Assembly: GCF_030651995.1 (NCBI RefSeq)
Contig: NZ_JAUSBN010000039.1
Location: 1 to 35,178 of the forward strand
Source of the DNA: Reyranella sp.
GTDB taxonomy: Bacteria; Pseudomonadota; Alphaproteobacteria; Reyranellales; Reyranellaceae
Length of the DNA stretch: 35,178 nt
Direction: 5' to 3'
Of the stretch, positions 16,737-24,661 are shown in pieces. The notes beneath the pieces were generated by a model, which searched no databases, was not told the origin of the DNA, and saw only the letters and a list, made by a program, of their open reading frames with translations. A program made the position numbers and the translations under genes. Position 1 is the first letter of the stretch; each line of letters opens with the position of its first letter.

Positions 16737-17731
16737 TTCTGCTTTTCCCCGAAGCCGAAGCGGTCGGCGATCCACGGCCAGACGCCGGCCGGGCGGTACA
16801 TCACGATCACCAGCAGGGCGAGCCCGTAGAAGATCTGCTTCAGGCCGGAGATGTGGAAGACCTCGCTGAGGTCGGTGAAGATCTCGCCGAGGCCGGTCAG
16901 CACGACGGCGCCGACGATCGGACCGAAGAGCGTGCCCAGCCCGCCGATGATCGGCGCCAGGGTGAACTCGATGGAGCGGCCCATGGCAAAGGCCGTCTCG
17001 GGGAAGAGGTTGTTGTAGTAGAAGGCGTTCCAGACGCCGGCCAGCGCGGTCAGGCCTGCCGAGATCATGATCGCGATCATCTTGCAGCGCAGGACCGGCA
17101 CGCCCACGGCCTGGGCGGCCTCCGGATCTTCGCGGATGGCCAGCCAGTAGCGGCCGAGCCGGCTCTCCAGCAGGGCACGGCAGAGGATGAAGGTGCCGGC
17201 GGCCAGTGCCAGGATCACATAGTAGAAGAGCAGTGGCCCGCCGCGCAGGTTCAGGATGTCCGAGGTGGAGTCGACCTTGAGGAAGAGTCCGCCCGAACCG
17301 CCGACCCAGCCCCAGTGATCGAAGGCGATGCGCGTGAACTCGCTGAAGGCGATGGTGAGCAGCGCGAAATAGACCCCGGCCAGCGAGAAGCGAAAGCCCA
17401 GATAGCCGACGATCGATCCGGCGGCGACGGCGGCCGCCACCGCGACGAAGACGCCGGCCCACGGGCCGATGCCGTAGTGGAAGAACAGGCCGGCGGCGAT
17501 ATAGCCGCCGACCCCGGCATAGAGCGCATGGCCGAGCGAAAGCTGGCCGGCGAAGCCCATCATGATGTTCCAGGCCTGGCCGACGAAGGCGAAGTAGAGG
17601 ACCAGGATCAGGACGGACAGGCCGTATTTCCCGAGCAGCGCCGGCGCCACGAGCAGGAGCATCAGGAGCCCGCCGAGGCACCACAGGGAGCGGGCCGGCA
17701 CGCCCCCGGTGAGGCGCGTGAGAAATGTCAT
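16733..17731 (-). CDS. livM: Branched-chain/aromatic acid ABC transporter permease LivM
   Basis: This 332-residue permease has about ten hydrophobic helices. The family hallmark is in the first third: Trp-Asn-Ile-Met-Met-Gly-Phe-Ala-Gly-Gln-Leu-Ser-Leu-Gly-His. The EAA-like cytoplasmic loop Leu-Gly-Arg-Tyr-Trp-Leu-Ala-Ile-Arg-Glu-Asp-Pro-Glu-Ala-Ala is near residue 210, and the C-terminal Gly-Gly-Leu-Gly-Thr-Leu-Phe-Gly-Pro-Ile-Val-Gly-Ala near 265. Start 17731 overlaps the livH stop by ATGA. It pairs with LivH in the inner membrane. Confidence 0.94.
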   Translation of the reverse strand: MTFLTRLTGGVPARSLWCLGGLLMLLLVAPALLGKYGLSVLILVLYFAFVGQAWNIMMGFAGQLSLGHALYAGVGGYIAAGLFFHYGIGPWAGVFVAVAAAVAAGSIVGYLGFRFSLAGVYFALLTIAFSEFTRIAFDHWGWVGGSGGLFLKVDSTSDILNLRGGPLLFYYVILALAAGTFILCRALLESRLGRYWLAIREDPEAAQAVGVPVLRCKMIAIMISAGLTALAGVWNAFYYNNLFPETAFAMGRSIEFTLAPIIGGLGTLFGPIVGAVVLTGLGEIFTDLSEVFHISGLKQIFYGLALLVIVMYRPAGVWPWIADRFGFGEKQK

Positions 17732-18609
17732 GTGCTGCTCTTGCCGAACAGGCCCTGTGGCCGCAGCAGCAGCACCAGGATGAGGATACCGAAGCTCACC
17801 ATGCTCTTCAGCGACGGCTGCAGCAGGAGCCCGGCCACCGCCTCGCTGACCCCGATCAGCAGGCCGCCGGCCAGCGCGCCGGTCATGCTGCCGAGGCCGC
17901 CCACGATCACGATGACGAAGGCGAGCAGCGTGTACTCGGCGGCGAGGAAGGGCGTCACCGGAATGATCGTGATCATCAGCGCGCCGGCGGCGCCCACGCA
18001 GGCGGCACCGACACCGAAGGTGAAGGCGTAGAGCCGGCGGACGTCGAGGCCGACCACCAGCGCGCCGAGATTGTTGTCGGCGGCGGCGCGGATCGACTTG
18101 CCGGTGCGGGTGCGGGTGAAGAAGAGCCACAACAGGCCCGCGATCACCACCGCGGTGAGGGCGGCGTGCGCGCGGACCGCGTCGAAGACGAAGGGCCCGA
18201 GTTCGTACGAATCGAACTGCGACTCCATCTGGACGCCGCGCGAGTCGGGACCGGCGACGACGAGGCAGGCATTGACCAGCAGGATGGCGATGGCCAGCAG
18301 CAGCAGGAACTGCTGATGCTCGGGCCGGCCGATGAAGGGCGAGATCACCACGCGCTGCAGCGCATAGCCCGCGCCGAAGAAGATCAAGGCGATCACCGGC
18401 AGGCTCAGCATCGGCGAGACCTGCAGGTATTCGAAACCCATCCAGGCGAGATACATGCCGACGACCATGATCTCGCCGTGCGCGAAGTTGACGACGCGCA
18501 TCACGCCGAAGATGACCGAGAGGCCGAGCGCCATCAGCCCGTAGACCATGCCGGTCAACAGGCCCTTGGTGATCGCCTGGGCAAGCGAAAGGAGGAAATC
18601 GGCGGTCAT
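17728..18609 (-). CDS. livH: Branched-chain/aromatic acid ABC transporter permease LivH
   Basis: This 293-residue permease begins with the typical Gly-Met-Val-Tyr-Gly-Leu-Met-Ala-Leu-Gly-Leu and Val-Val-Asn-Phe-Ala-His-Gly-Glu motifs of LivH. The cytoplasmic loop Thr-Arg-Thr-Gly-Lys-Ser-Ile-Arg-Ala-Ala-Ala-Asp-Asn and the late Gly-Gly-Leu-Gly-Ser-Met-Thr-Gly-Ala are present. It is separated from livK by 227 bp holding a strong composite palindrome, while livH-livM-livG-livF all overlap by four bases. Confidence 0.94.
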   Translation of the reverse strand: MTADFLLSLAQAITKGLLTGMVYGLMALGLSVIFGVMRVVNFAHGEIMVVGMYLAWMGFEYLQVSPMLSLPVIALIFFGAGYALQRVVISPFIGRPEHQQFLLLLAIAILLVNACLVVAGPDSRGVQMESQFDSYELGPFVFDAVRAHAALTAVVIAGLLWLFFTRTRTGKSIRAAADNNLGALVVGLDVRRLYAFTFGVGAACVGAAGALMITIIPVTPFLAAEYTLLAFVIVIVGGLGSMTGALAGGLLIGVSEAVAGLLLQPSLKSMVSFGILILVLLLRPQGLFGKSST

Positions 18610-18642
18610 CGTGTCGTCTTATCGAACTGACGCTTTCGAGAG

Positions 18643-18818
18643 CCCTCTCCGCCCGCGCAGCGGGGGGAGAGGGAGGGGACCCGCGCGCAAGCGTGGGGAG
18701 GGTGAGGTGGGTCTTTCGTCGCTGCGTCGGTGAGGTGTTGCCTTGAGAGAAGACCACCTCACCCTCCCATTGCTTCGCAATGGGCCCCGCATCCTCCCCC
18801 GCTGCGCGGCGGAGAGGG
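18643..18818. repeat. Composite palindrome between livK and livH
   Basis: CCCTCTCC (18643-18650) pairs with GGAGAGGG both locally, in the first hairpin, and at the far end (18811-18818). The inner arm GGGAGGGTGAGGTGGGTCTT (about 18696-18715) faces AGACCACCTCACCCTCCC (18751-18768). The layout, hairpin then GGGTGAGG, spacer, CCTCACCC and hairpin, matches the repeats at 9448 and 25666. It occupies most of the livK-livH gap. Such a structure could protect the livK message and lower expression of the membrane genes, as the REP between malE and malF does in E. coli. Confidence 0.85.
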
Positions 18819-18836
18819 AAGGCGTGAGCGAGTGGA

Positions 18837-20090
18837 TCAGGTGCGGCGCTTGTCGTTCCACGGCGGCATCGGGAAGACGAGCGGGGCGGCGGCCGACTCG
18901 AGCGGCAGCACGACCGTGGGCTTGCGCTTCAGGTTCTCGACGGCCGTGGCCTTGATGTTGACGTTCTGGCCCTTGGAGTCGAACTGGATCGGGCCGCCGA
19001 CCATCACATGCTGGTCGATCTTGATCTTGCGCAGCGCTTCCATGAGGTCGCCGGGCTTGGTCGATTTGGCGGCGAGCCAGGCCTGCGCAGCGATCAGGAC
19101 GCCCTCGAAGGTGAAGCCACCGTTGAGGTCGAGCTGGTCGTTGGGGAACTTCGCGGCATGGCGCTTCTCGAGCGCCTGGGTCATTGCCGATTTCGGGTCG
19201 AGCCATGGCACGTTCGAGATCATGTACTCGCCGTACTTGCCCATGGTCTTGAGGAAGTCCTGCTCGTAGAGGCCGGGCGCTCCGGGATTGAGGACCCCCA
19301 TCGGTTCCCAGCGCTGCTTCACCATCTCCTGGACGAGCAGCTTCGCGTCGTTCAGGCGGCTGACCGGCAGCAGCAGTTCGGCCTTGGTGGCCTTGGCCTT
19401 GGCGACCTCGACCGAGAGGTCCTTGGCGGCGACGTCGTAGCTGATCGTGTCGACCAGCTCGTAGGGCATGTCGAGCTTGGGAAACAGCGCCTTGATGCCG
19501 TTGATCATCGCGGTGCCGAACGTGTCGTTCACGCTCATCAGCACGGCGGTCTTCGGCGTCTTGCCCGAGATCTTGAAGATCTCCTTGTGCAGCGACAGCG
19601 CGCCGGTGATCAGCATCGGCGCCGTCGGGAAGTTGCGCACGACGAACTTGTAGCCCTGCTCGGTGATCTGCGGGGCGGCCGCGATGTTCACGACCAGCGG
19701 CACGCCGCGCTGCTCGCAGACCTGGGCGATGGCGATGGTCTGGCCGGAATCGAAGGCGCCGACCAGGATGTGGCAGCCCGCGTCGATCGCCTTCTCGGCC
19801 TGGGTGCGGGCCACGTCCGGCTTGGTCTCGGTGTCGTAGTTCACGATCTCGAGCTTCACCGGCAACTTCATGTCGGCGAACACGTCGTTGGCCACGTCGG
19901 CGCCACGGCGGCAGGCCTGGCCGATCTGCGCCTGCAGGCCCGAGGTCGGCAGCAGCAGGCCGACCTTGAGGTTGGCGGGCGCGCCCTGGGCAAAGGCCTC
20001 ACGCAGCGGCAGGGGAGCGCCCAGCAGGGCGGCGCCGGCGAGAGCGGACTGCCCAAGGCGACGGCGGGTGAAGGTCTTGCGGCCGGTCAT
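18837..20090 (-). CDS. livK: ABC transporter substrate-binding protein LivK-type, Tat signal
   Basis: This is a 417-residue type I periplasmic binding protein. Start 20090 has GGGAGGAG seven bases upstream. The leader is twin-arginine (Thr-Arg-Arg-Arg-Leu-Gly, then an Ala-rich core, ending Ala-Phe-Ala-Gln). The mature part opens with Lys-Val-Gly-Leu-Leu-Leu-Pro-Thr-Ser-Gly and continues with Ile-Val-Gly-Ala-Phe-Asp-Ser-Gly, as in amino-acid- or aromatic-acid-binding Liv proteins. It heads the livKHMGF operon. Its closeness to boxCB suggests that the ligand may be benzoate or another carboxylic acid, but this cannot be read from sequence. The 72-bp gap to the divergent uraDH gene holds a TATAGT-like -10 box without a convincing -35. 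Confidence 0.92.
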   Translation of the reverse strand: MTGRKTFTRRRLGQSALAGAALLGAPLPLREAFAQGAPANLKVGLLLPTSGLQAQIGQACRRGADVANDVFADMKLPVKLEIVNYDTETKPDVARTQAEKAIDAGCHILVGAFDSGQTIAIAQVCEQRGVPLVVNIAAAPQITEQGYKFVVRNFPTAPMLITGALSLHKEIFKISGKTPKTAVLMSVNDTFGTAMINGIKALFPKLDMPYELVDTISYDVAAKDLSVEVAKAKATKAELLLPVSRLNDAKLLVQEMVKQRWEPMGVLNPGAPGLYEQDFLKTMGKYGEYMISNVPWLDPKSAMTQALEKRHAAKFPNDQLDLNGGFTFEGVLIAAQAWLAAKSTKPGDLMEALRKIKIDQHVMVGGPIQFDSKGQNVNIKATAVENLKRKPTVVLPLESAAAPLVFPMPPWNDKRRT

Positions 20091-20162
20091 TGCGGCTCCT
20101 CCCAAGGTTTTTGCTGGCCGGGACTATAGAGGCTGACTTCTGCGCGTGCTAGGTCGGCCGGC

Positions 20163-21044
20163 ATGATCCATAGCCTCGACGACCTCAATCGAGCGACCGC
20201 CGGCGAGTTCGTGGCCGCCGTCGGCGACACGTTCGAACTGGCGCCGTGGGTCGCCGAAGCCGCCGCCGCCAAACGCCCCTTCGCCACGGTCATCGCACTG
20301 CACGAAGCGATGATGGGCGCGGTGCGGGCCGCGCCGCGCGAGCGCCAGCTTGCCTTCGTGTGCGGCCATCCCGATCTCGCCGGCAAGGCGGCGCGGGCGG
20401 GTGCGCTCACCGTGGACTCGCGACATGAACAGGCGAGTGTCGGGCTCGATACACTCTCCGAGGAGGAATTCGCGCGCTTCCACCACCTCAATGACGCCTA
20501 CAAGGCGAAGTTCGGCTTCCCGTTCATCGTCTGCGTCCGCCGGCACACGCGCGATTCGATCCTCGCCCAGTTCGAACGCCGGCTGCGCCACGACGCGGCG
20601 ACGGAATTCGCCGCTTCCCTGCAGGAAATCTCCTTCATCACGCGGCTGCGGCTGGCGGCCAAGGTGATGGGCGAGGGAATGCCGAAAGTGAACGGCCGGC
20701 TCAGCACGCATGTACTCGACACCCATGCGGGGCGACCGGCGGTTGGCATCTCCGTCGAACTCCATGAATTCGCGGGCGAGCGCGCCTATCTGATTGCAAC
20801 CGCCGCGACCAACGCCGATGGTCGCACCGATGCGCCGCTGATCGGCGGCCGGCCGCTGCCGGTCGGCCGCTATGAGCTGCGCTTCGCGGTGGGTGACCAT
20901 TTCCGCAGCAGGGGCATCGAGCAGGGCGATCCACCTTTTCTCGACATCGTGCCTTTACGGTTTTCCATTGCCGAGCCGGAGGGGCATTATCACGTCCCGC
21001 TGCTCTGCACGCCCTGGAGCTATTCGACGTATCGCGGAAGCTAG
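20163..21044 (+). CDS. Bifunctional OHCU decarboxylase / 5-hydroxyisourate hydrolase (UraD-UraH fusion)
   Basis: This 293-residue fusion would carry out the last two steps from 5-hydroxyisourate to S-allantoin. Residues 1-165 are UraD-like: catalytic His69 in Val-Cys-Gly-His-Pro-Asp-Leu, Glu89 in Ser-Arg-His-Glu-Gln, and Phe-Gly-Phe-Pro-Phe-Ile-Val-Cys-Val-Arg. Residues 180-293 are the transthyretin-like UraH: Leu-Ser-Thr-His-Val-Leu-Asp-Thr, Arg-Tyr-Glu-Leu-Arg-Phe, Tyr-His-Val-Pro-Leu-Leu and the diagnostic C-terminal Tyr-Arg-Gly-Ser. The domain order matches plant allantoin synthase. No uricase or xanthine dehydrogenase gene is nearby. The aldehyde dehydrogenase gene begins 18 bp later, so they are likely co-transcribed. 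Confidence 0.94.
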   Translation: MIHSLDDLNRATAGEFVAAVGDTFELAPWVAEAAAAKRPFATVIALHEAMMGAVRAAPRERQLAFVCGHPDLAGKAARAGALTVDSRHEQASVGLDTLSEEEFARFHHLNDAYKAKFGFPFIVCVRRHTRDSILAQFERRLRHDAATEFAASLQEISFITRLRLAAKVMGEGMPKVNGRLSTHVLDTHAGRPAVGISVELHEFAGERAYLIATAATNADGRTDAPLIGGRPLPVGRYELRFAVGDHFRSRGIEQGDPPFLDIVPLRFSIAEPEGHYHVPLLCTPWSYSTYRGS

Positions 21045-21062
21045 AAGTAGGAGGAGGAAATA

Positions 21063-22499
21063 ATGAACTACAGCGACGTATCCCTGATGATCGACGGTGC
21101 CTGGACCAAGGGCGCCAACGGCCGGACGATCCCGGTCATCAATCCGGCCACGGAAGAAGTGATCGGCCATGTGGCCCATGCCGAGAAGGCCGACCTCGAC
21201 CGTGCGCTCGAGGCGGCCGAAAAGGGCTTCCAGCAGTGGCGCAAGGTCTCGCCGTTCGATCGCTACAAGGTCATGCGCAAGGCCGCAGAGCTGATGCGCC
21301 AGCGCGCCGACGAGATCGCGACCATCATGACGATGGAGCAGGGCAAGCCGGTGATGGAGGCCAAGGGTGAGACCCTCCTCGCCGGCGACATCATCGACTG
21401 GATGGCCGAGGAAGGCCGCCGCACCTACGGCCGCATCGTCCCGGCGCGCTTCGAGAACGTGTACCAGCTCGTGACCAAGGAACCGGTCGGTCCGGTCGCC
21501 GCCTTCACGCCTTGGAACTTCCCGATCAACCAGGTGGTGCGCAAGGCCTCGGCGGCGCTGGCCACCGGCTGCTCGATCATCATCAAGGGACCGGAAGACA
21601 CGCCCGGCTCGTGTGCCCAGCTCATCAAGGCCTTCGTCGATGCTGGCGTGCCCGCGGGCGTCATCCAGCTCGTCTACGGCGTGCCGTCTGAGATCAGCGA
21701 GTATCTGATCCCGCATCCGATCATCAAGAAGGTGACGTTCACCGGCTCGACGCCGGTCGGCAAGCAGCTGGCGGCCCTGGCCGGCGCGCACATGAAGCGC
21801 GTCACCATGGAACTGGGCGGCCATTCGCCGGCCATCGTGTTCGAGGATGCCGACATCGACCAGGCGGTGAACATCCTGGGCGCCAACAAGTTCCGCAATG
21901 CCGGACAAGTCTGCGTCGCGCCGACCCGCTTCCTGGTGCACGAGAAGGTCTATCCGGAGTTCGTCGAGAAGTTCACCGCCTACGCGAAGAACATCAAGGT
22001 CGGTAACGGCCTCGACAAGGACACGCGCATGGGGCCGCTCGTCGCCGAGCGTCGCCTGCACGCGATCGACGGCTTCGTGAGCGATGCCATCGGCAAGGGC
22101 GCCAAGGTCCAGACCGGTGGCCAGCGCAAGGGCAACAAGGGCTACTTCTACGAGCCGACCGTCCTCACCGACGTGCCGCTCGATGCCCGCATCATGAACG
22201 AGGAGCCGTTCGGCCCGCTGGCCCCGATCTCGTCGTTCAAGGATTTCGACGGGGTGATGAAGGAAGCCAACCGCCTGCCGTGGGGCCTCGCGGCCTACGC
22301 CTACACCACCAACAGCAAGACCATGACGCAGGTCGGTGCCGCCTTCGAAAGCGGCATGGTGTCGATCAACCACCATGGTCTTGCGCTGCCGGAAGTCCCG
22401 TTCGGCGGCATGAAGGACTCGGGCTACGGCTCGGAGGGGGGCATCGAGGCGCTCGAGGCCTACCTGAACACCAAGTTCATCAGCCAGCTCGGCATGTAG
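21063..22499 (+). CDS. NAD(P)-dependent aldehyde dehydrogenase (succinate-semialdehyde dehydrogenase-like)
   Basis: This 478-residue soluble enzyme oxidises an aldehyde to the acid. The ribosome site is strong (GGAGGAGG shortly before ATG). The catalytic set is complete: Asn152 in Pro-Trp-Asn-Phe-Pro, Lys175, Glu250 in Glu-Leu-Gly-Gly-His-Ser-Pro, and Cys284 in Asn-Ala-Gly-Gln-Val-Cys. The Phe-Thr-Gly-Ser-Thr cofactor loop is at 226-230. Length and motifs fit the succinate-semialdehyde/ketoglutarate-semialdehyde group. BoxD, the box-pathway dehydrogenase, is usually longer, so I do not call it that. It follows the UraD-UraH gene directly and ends at a clear terminator. Confidence 0.92.
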   Translation: MNYSDVSLMIDGAWTKGANGRTIPVINPATEEVIGHVAHAEKADLDRALEAAEKGFQQWRKVSPFDRYKVMRKAAELMRQRADEIATIMTMEQGKPVMEAKGETLLAGDIIDWMAEEGRRTYGRIVPARFENVYQLVTKEPVGPVAAFTPWNFPINQVVRKASAALATGCSIIIKGPEDTPGSCAQLIKAFVDAGVPAGVIQLVYGVPSEISEYLIPHPIIKKVTFTGSTPVGKQLAALAGAHMKRVTMELGGHSPAIVFEDADIDQAVNILGANKFRNAGQVCVAPTRFLVHEKVYPEFVEKFTAYAKNIKVGNGLDKDTRMGPLVAERRLHAIDGFVSDAIGKGAKVQTGGQRKGNKGYFYEPTVLTDVPLDARIMNEEPFGPLAPISSFKDFDGVMKEANRLPWGLAAYAYTTNSKTMTQVGAAFESGMVSINHHGLALPEVPFGGMKDSGYGSEGGIEALEAYLNTKFISQLGM

Positions 22500-22522
22500 C
22501 CTGTCGCAGGCTGAAAAATCCG

Positions 22523-22553
22523 GCCCTCCTCCGATCCGTCGGAGGAGGGCTTT
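22523..22553 (+). terminator. Rho-independent terminator after the aldehyde dehydrogenase gene
   Basis: GCCCTCCTCCGA (22523-22534) and TCGGAGGAGGGC (22539-22550) form a perfect 12-bp stem with a four-base loop, followed by TTT. It lies 23 bp after the aldehyde dehydrogenase stop and closes the uraDH-aldehyde dehydrogenase unit. Confidence 0.85.
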
Positions 22554-22655
22554 CATGTGCGAAACCTGTCGCCCCTCGGAACGGAGGGCAAACACAGGCT
22601 CGCCTTTTGGCCGCGCCGACTTATACGGGTCTCGTCCCGATCGAGGAGCGCATGC

Positions 22656-23630
22656 ATGAAACGTAGAAATGTTCTGGCCGCCCTGGGCGGCCTTCCGGTC
22701 GCCGCCGCACTGGGCGCTGGTGCGCAGGCGCAGGAAGCCTATCCGGCCCGACTGGTGAAGATCCTCGTGCCGTTCGGTCCGGGCGGCTCCACCGACATCA
22801 TCTCGCGCCTAATCGGCAAGCAGCTCGAGACCATGACGGGCAAGCCGTTCGTCATCGAGAACAAGCCTGGCGCCACCGGCATGATCGGTACGATCCAGGT
22901 CAAGAACGCGCCGGCCGACGGCTACACGATCCTGCTCGGCTCGACCAGTACGCTGGCCGCCAATCCCAGCCTGTACAAGCAGATGACCTACGACCCGACC
23001 GACTTCACCACGGTCGCCGTCATCGGCACCGCCGGCAACTTCATGCTGGTGAAGCCCGACGCGCCGTACAAGACGGTGAAGGAGTTCGTCGAGTATGCCA
23101 AGAAGCAGCCAAAGCCGCTCTTCTCGGGTTACGGCAACGCCTCCTCGCGCGTGCCGGCCGCTCTCTTCGAGGTCACGACCGGTGTGAAGTTCGAGGAAGT
23201 CGCCTATCGCGATGCCGTCTCCTCGATCCAGGATCTCAATGCCGGCCGCGTCGATTGCGTGTTCCCCGACCAGGTGGTGGGCGAGAGCTACGTCCGTTCG
23301 GGCTATGTGCGGGCGCTCGCGGTCACGTCGAAGGAACGCTCACCGCTGTTTCCCGACATTCCAGCCATCGCCGAGACCTATCCGGACTATGTGATCATCG
23401 CCTTCGCTTGCTTCGCGGTGCGCAAGGAGACGCCGGACGACATCAAACAGAAACTGAACCGGGTGATCATGGACGCGATCTACGAGCCGGCGATCCTGGA
23501 GCGCGTTAAGCAACTCGGCTTCATTCCGCCGCCGAAGGACTGGACGATCGCCCAGTGCGACGCCTTCGTCGCCAAGGAGCGCGAGGATTGGACAAGGTAC
23601 ATCAAGCTCGCGAAGATCGAACCGCAGTAA
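22656..23630 (+). CDS. Bug/TctC-type solute-binding protein 1
   Basis: This 324-residue periplasmic binding protein of the tripartite tricarboxylate (Bug) family starts at 22656. GAGGAG lies upstream, and the leader has Lys-Arg-Arg-Asn and a cleavage region Ala-Gln-Ala-Gln-Glu. Family motifs: Ile-Leu-Val-Pro-Phe-Gly-Pro-Gly-Gly-Ser-Thr-Asp, Glu-Asn-Lys-Pro-Gly-Ala, Asp-Gly-Tyr-Thr-Ile-Leu, and Gly-Tyr-Val-Arg-Ala-Leu-Ala-Val-Thr. No TctA/TctB membrane genes are near. It begins after the terminator, so it has its own promoter. It is more distant from the next two Bug genes than they are from each other. Confidence 0.92.
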   Translation: MKRRNVLAALGGLPVAAALGAGAQAQEAYPARLVKILVPFGPGGSTDIISRLIGKQLETMTGKPFVIENKPGATGMIGTIQVKNAPADGYTILLGSTSTLAANPSLYKQMTYDPTDFTTVAVIGTAGNFMLVKPDAPYKTVKEFVEYAKKQPKPLFSGYGNASSRVPAALFEVTTGVKFEEVAYRDAVSSIQDLNAGRVDCVFPDQVVGESYVRSGYVRALAVTSKERSPLFPDIPAIAETYPDYVIIAFACFAVRKETPDDIKQKLNRVIMDAIYEPAILERVKQLGFIPPPKDWTIAQCDAFVAKEREDWTRYIKLAKIEPQ

Positions 23631-23676
23631 CACCCGGTATTGCGCCGCCGCGGCCGGACGCTAAGCTCCCGGCCGA

Positions 23677-24657
23677 ATGAGCGGGATTGCGCGGCGGAGT
23701 TTGCTGGGGGGATTGATGGCGGCGGGCGCCGGGCCGATGGTGCCGGCGCGCGCCAGCGACTGGCCGACGCGCACTGTATCCTGGATCGTGCCGTTCCCGG
23801 CCGGCGGCGGCTCCGACATGTTCTCGCGCCCCATTGCGGCGCGGGTTGCCGAGGCGATCGGCGAATCGGTGGTGATCGACAATCGCAGCGGCGCCGGCGG
23901 CACGGTCGGCACCGCCGTCGCGGCGCGGGCCGCGCCGGACGGCTACACGATGCTGGTGGGCGATACCGGCCTCGTCTACGCGCCGACCATCTATCCGCGG
24001 GCAGGCTTCGACTTCCTGCGCGACTTCGCGCCGATCGCCGCCTTCGGCCGTGTTCCCTATGCCCTGGTGATCAATCCGGCGCGGATCGATGCGGCCAATC
24101 TCGAAGCCTTCATCGAGATGGCAAAGAAGGCGCCCGGCAGCATCGACATCGGCTCGGCCGGCCTTGGCACGGTGACCCATCTCGCCATCGGCCTCTTCGA
24201 GGGGCGCGCCGGCATCAAGCTCACGCATGTCCCCTACCGCGGTGGCGCACCGATGCTGCAGGACCTGCTGGCCGGCCAGATCGGTGCCGCCTTCGTGCTG
24301 GTCAGCGCCGTTGCGAGTTCTGTCCGGTCGGGCAAGCTGCGCGCCCTCGCGGTCATCAACCGGCGCCGCGATGCGCAGTTGCCGGACGTGCCGACGGCGC
24401 ATGAGGCGGGGTTGGCCGACTTCCGGATGACCACCTGGTTTGGACTGTTTGCGCCGATCCGCACGCCCGACGTCGTCCTCGACCGAATTCATGCCGCCGT
24501 ACAGCGAGCGCTGGGCTCCGACGAAGTGAAGCGGCTGTGGGCCGAGCATGGGGCGAAGGTCGAGCTCGAAAGCCGCGCCGATTTCGCGAATTTCATCGGC
24601 CGCGAGGTCGAGCGGTGGGCCCGCATTGCCAAGGCCGCCAACGTCCAGATGGAGTGA
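23677..24657 (+). CDS. Bug/TctC-type solute-binding protein 2
   Basis: This 326-residue Bug protein has a twin-arginine-like leader (Ala-Arg-Arg-Ser-Leu-Leu-Gly-Gly). Motifs: Trp-Ile-Val-Pro-Phe-Pro-Ala-Gly-Gly-Gly-Ser-Asp, Asp-Asn-Arg-Ser-Gly-Ala-Gly-Gly, Asp-Gly-Tyr-Thr-Met-Leu, Thr-His-Val-Pro-Tyr-Arg-Gly-Gly and Leu-Arg-Ala-Leu-Ala-Val. It is closely similar in layout to the next gene (Asp-Ile/Asn-Ile-Gly-Ser, Val-Glu-Leu/Ile-Asp-Leu-Glu-Ser-Arg), pointing to tandem duplication. The third Bug gene starts four bases after its stop, so the two are coupled. Confidence 0.92.
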   Translation: MSGIARRSLLGGLMAAGAGPMVPARASDWPTRTVSWIVPFPAGGGSDMFSRPIAARVAEAIGESVVIDNRSGAGGTVGTAVAARAAPDGYTMLVGDTGLVYAPTIYPRAGFDFLRDFAPIAAFGRVPYALVINPARIDAANLEAFIEMAKKAPGSIDIGSAGLGTVTHLAIGLFEGRAGIKLTHVPYRGGAPMLQDLLAGQIGAAFVLVSAVASSVRSGKLRALAVINRRRDAQLPDVPTAHEAGLADFRMTTWFGLFAPIRTPDVVLDRIHAAVQRALGSDEVKRLWAEHGAKVELESRADFANFIGREVERWARIAKAANVQME

Positions 24658-24661
24658 ACCG

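Noticed and set aside
16737..17684. Possible long N-terminal extension fused to LivG
   Set aside because: The frame is open upstream only because of GC bias; it overlaps livM out of frame. The ATG at 16736, overlapping the livM stop, is the real start.
21063..22499. Calling the aldehyde dehydrogenase BoxD
   Set aside because: Its length and motifs fit the succinate-semialdehyde group, and it is coupled to the UraD-UraH gene rather than to boxCB.
20955..22595. 546-codon open frame on the minus strand
   Set aside because: Antisense to the aldehyde dehydrogenase and crossing its terminator; His/Arg/Asp-rich without motifs.
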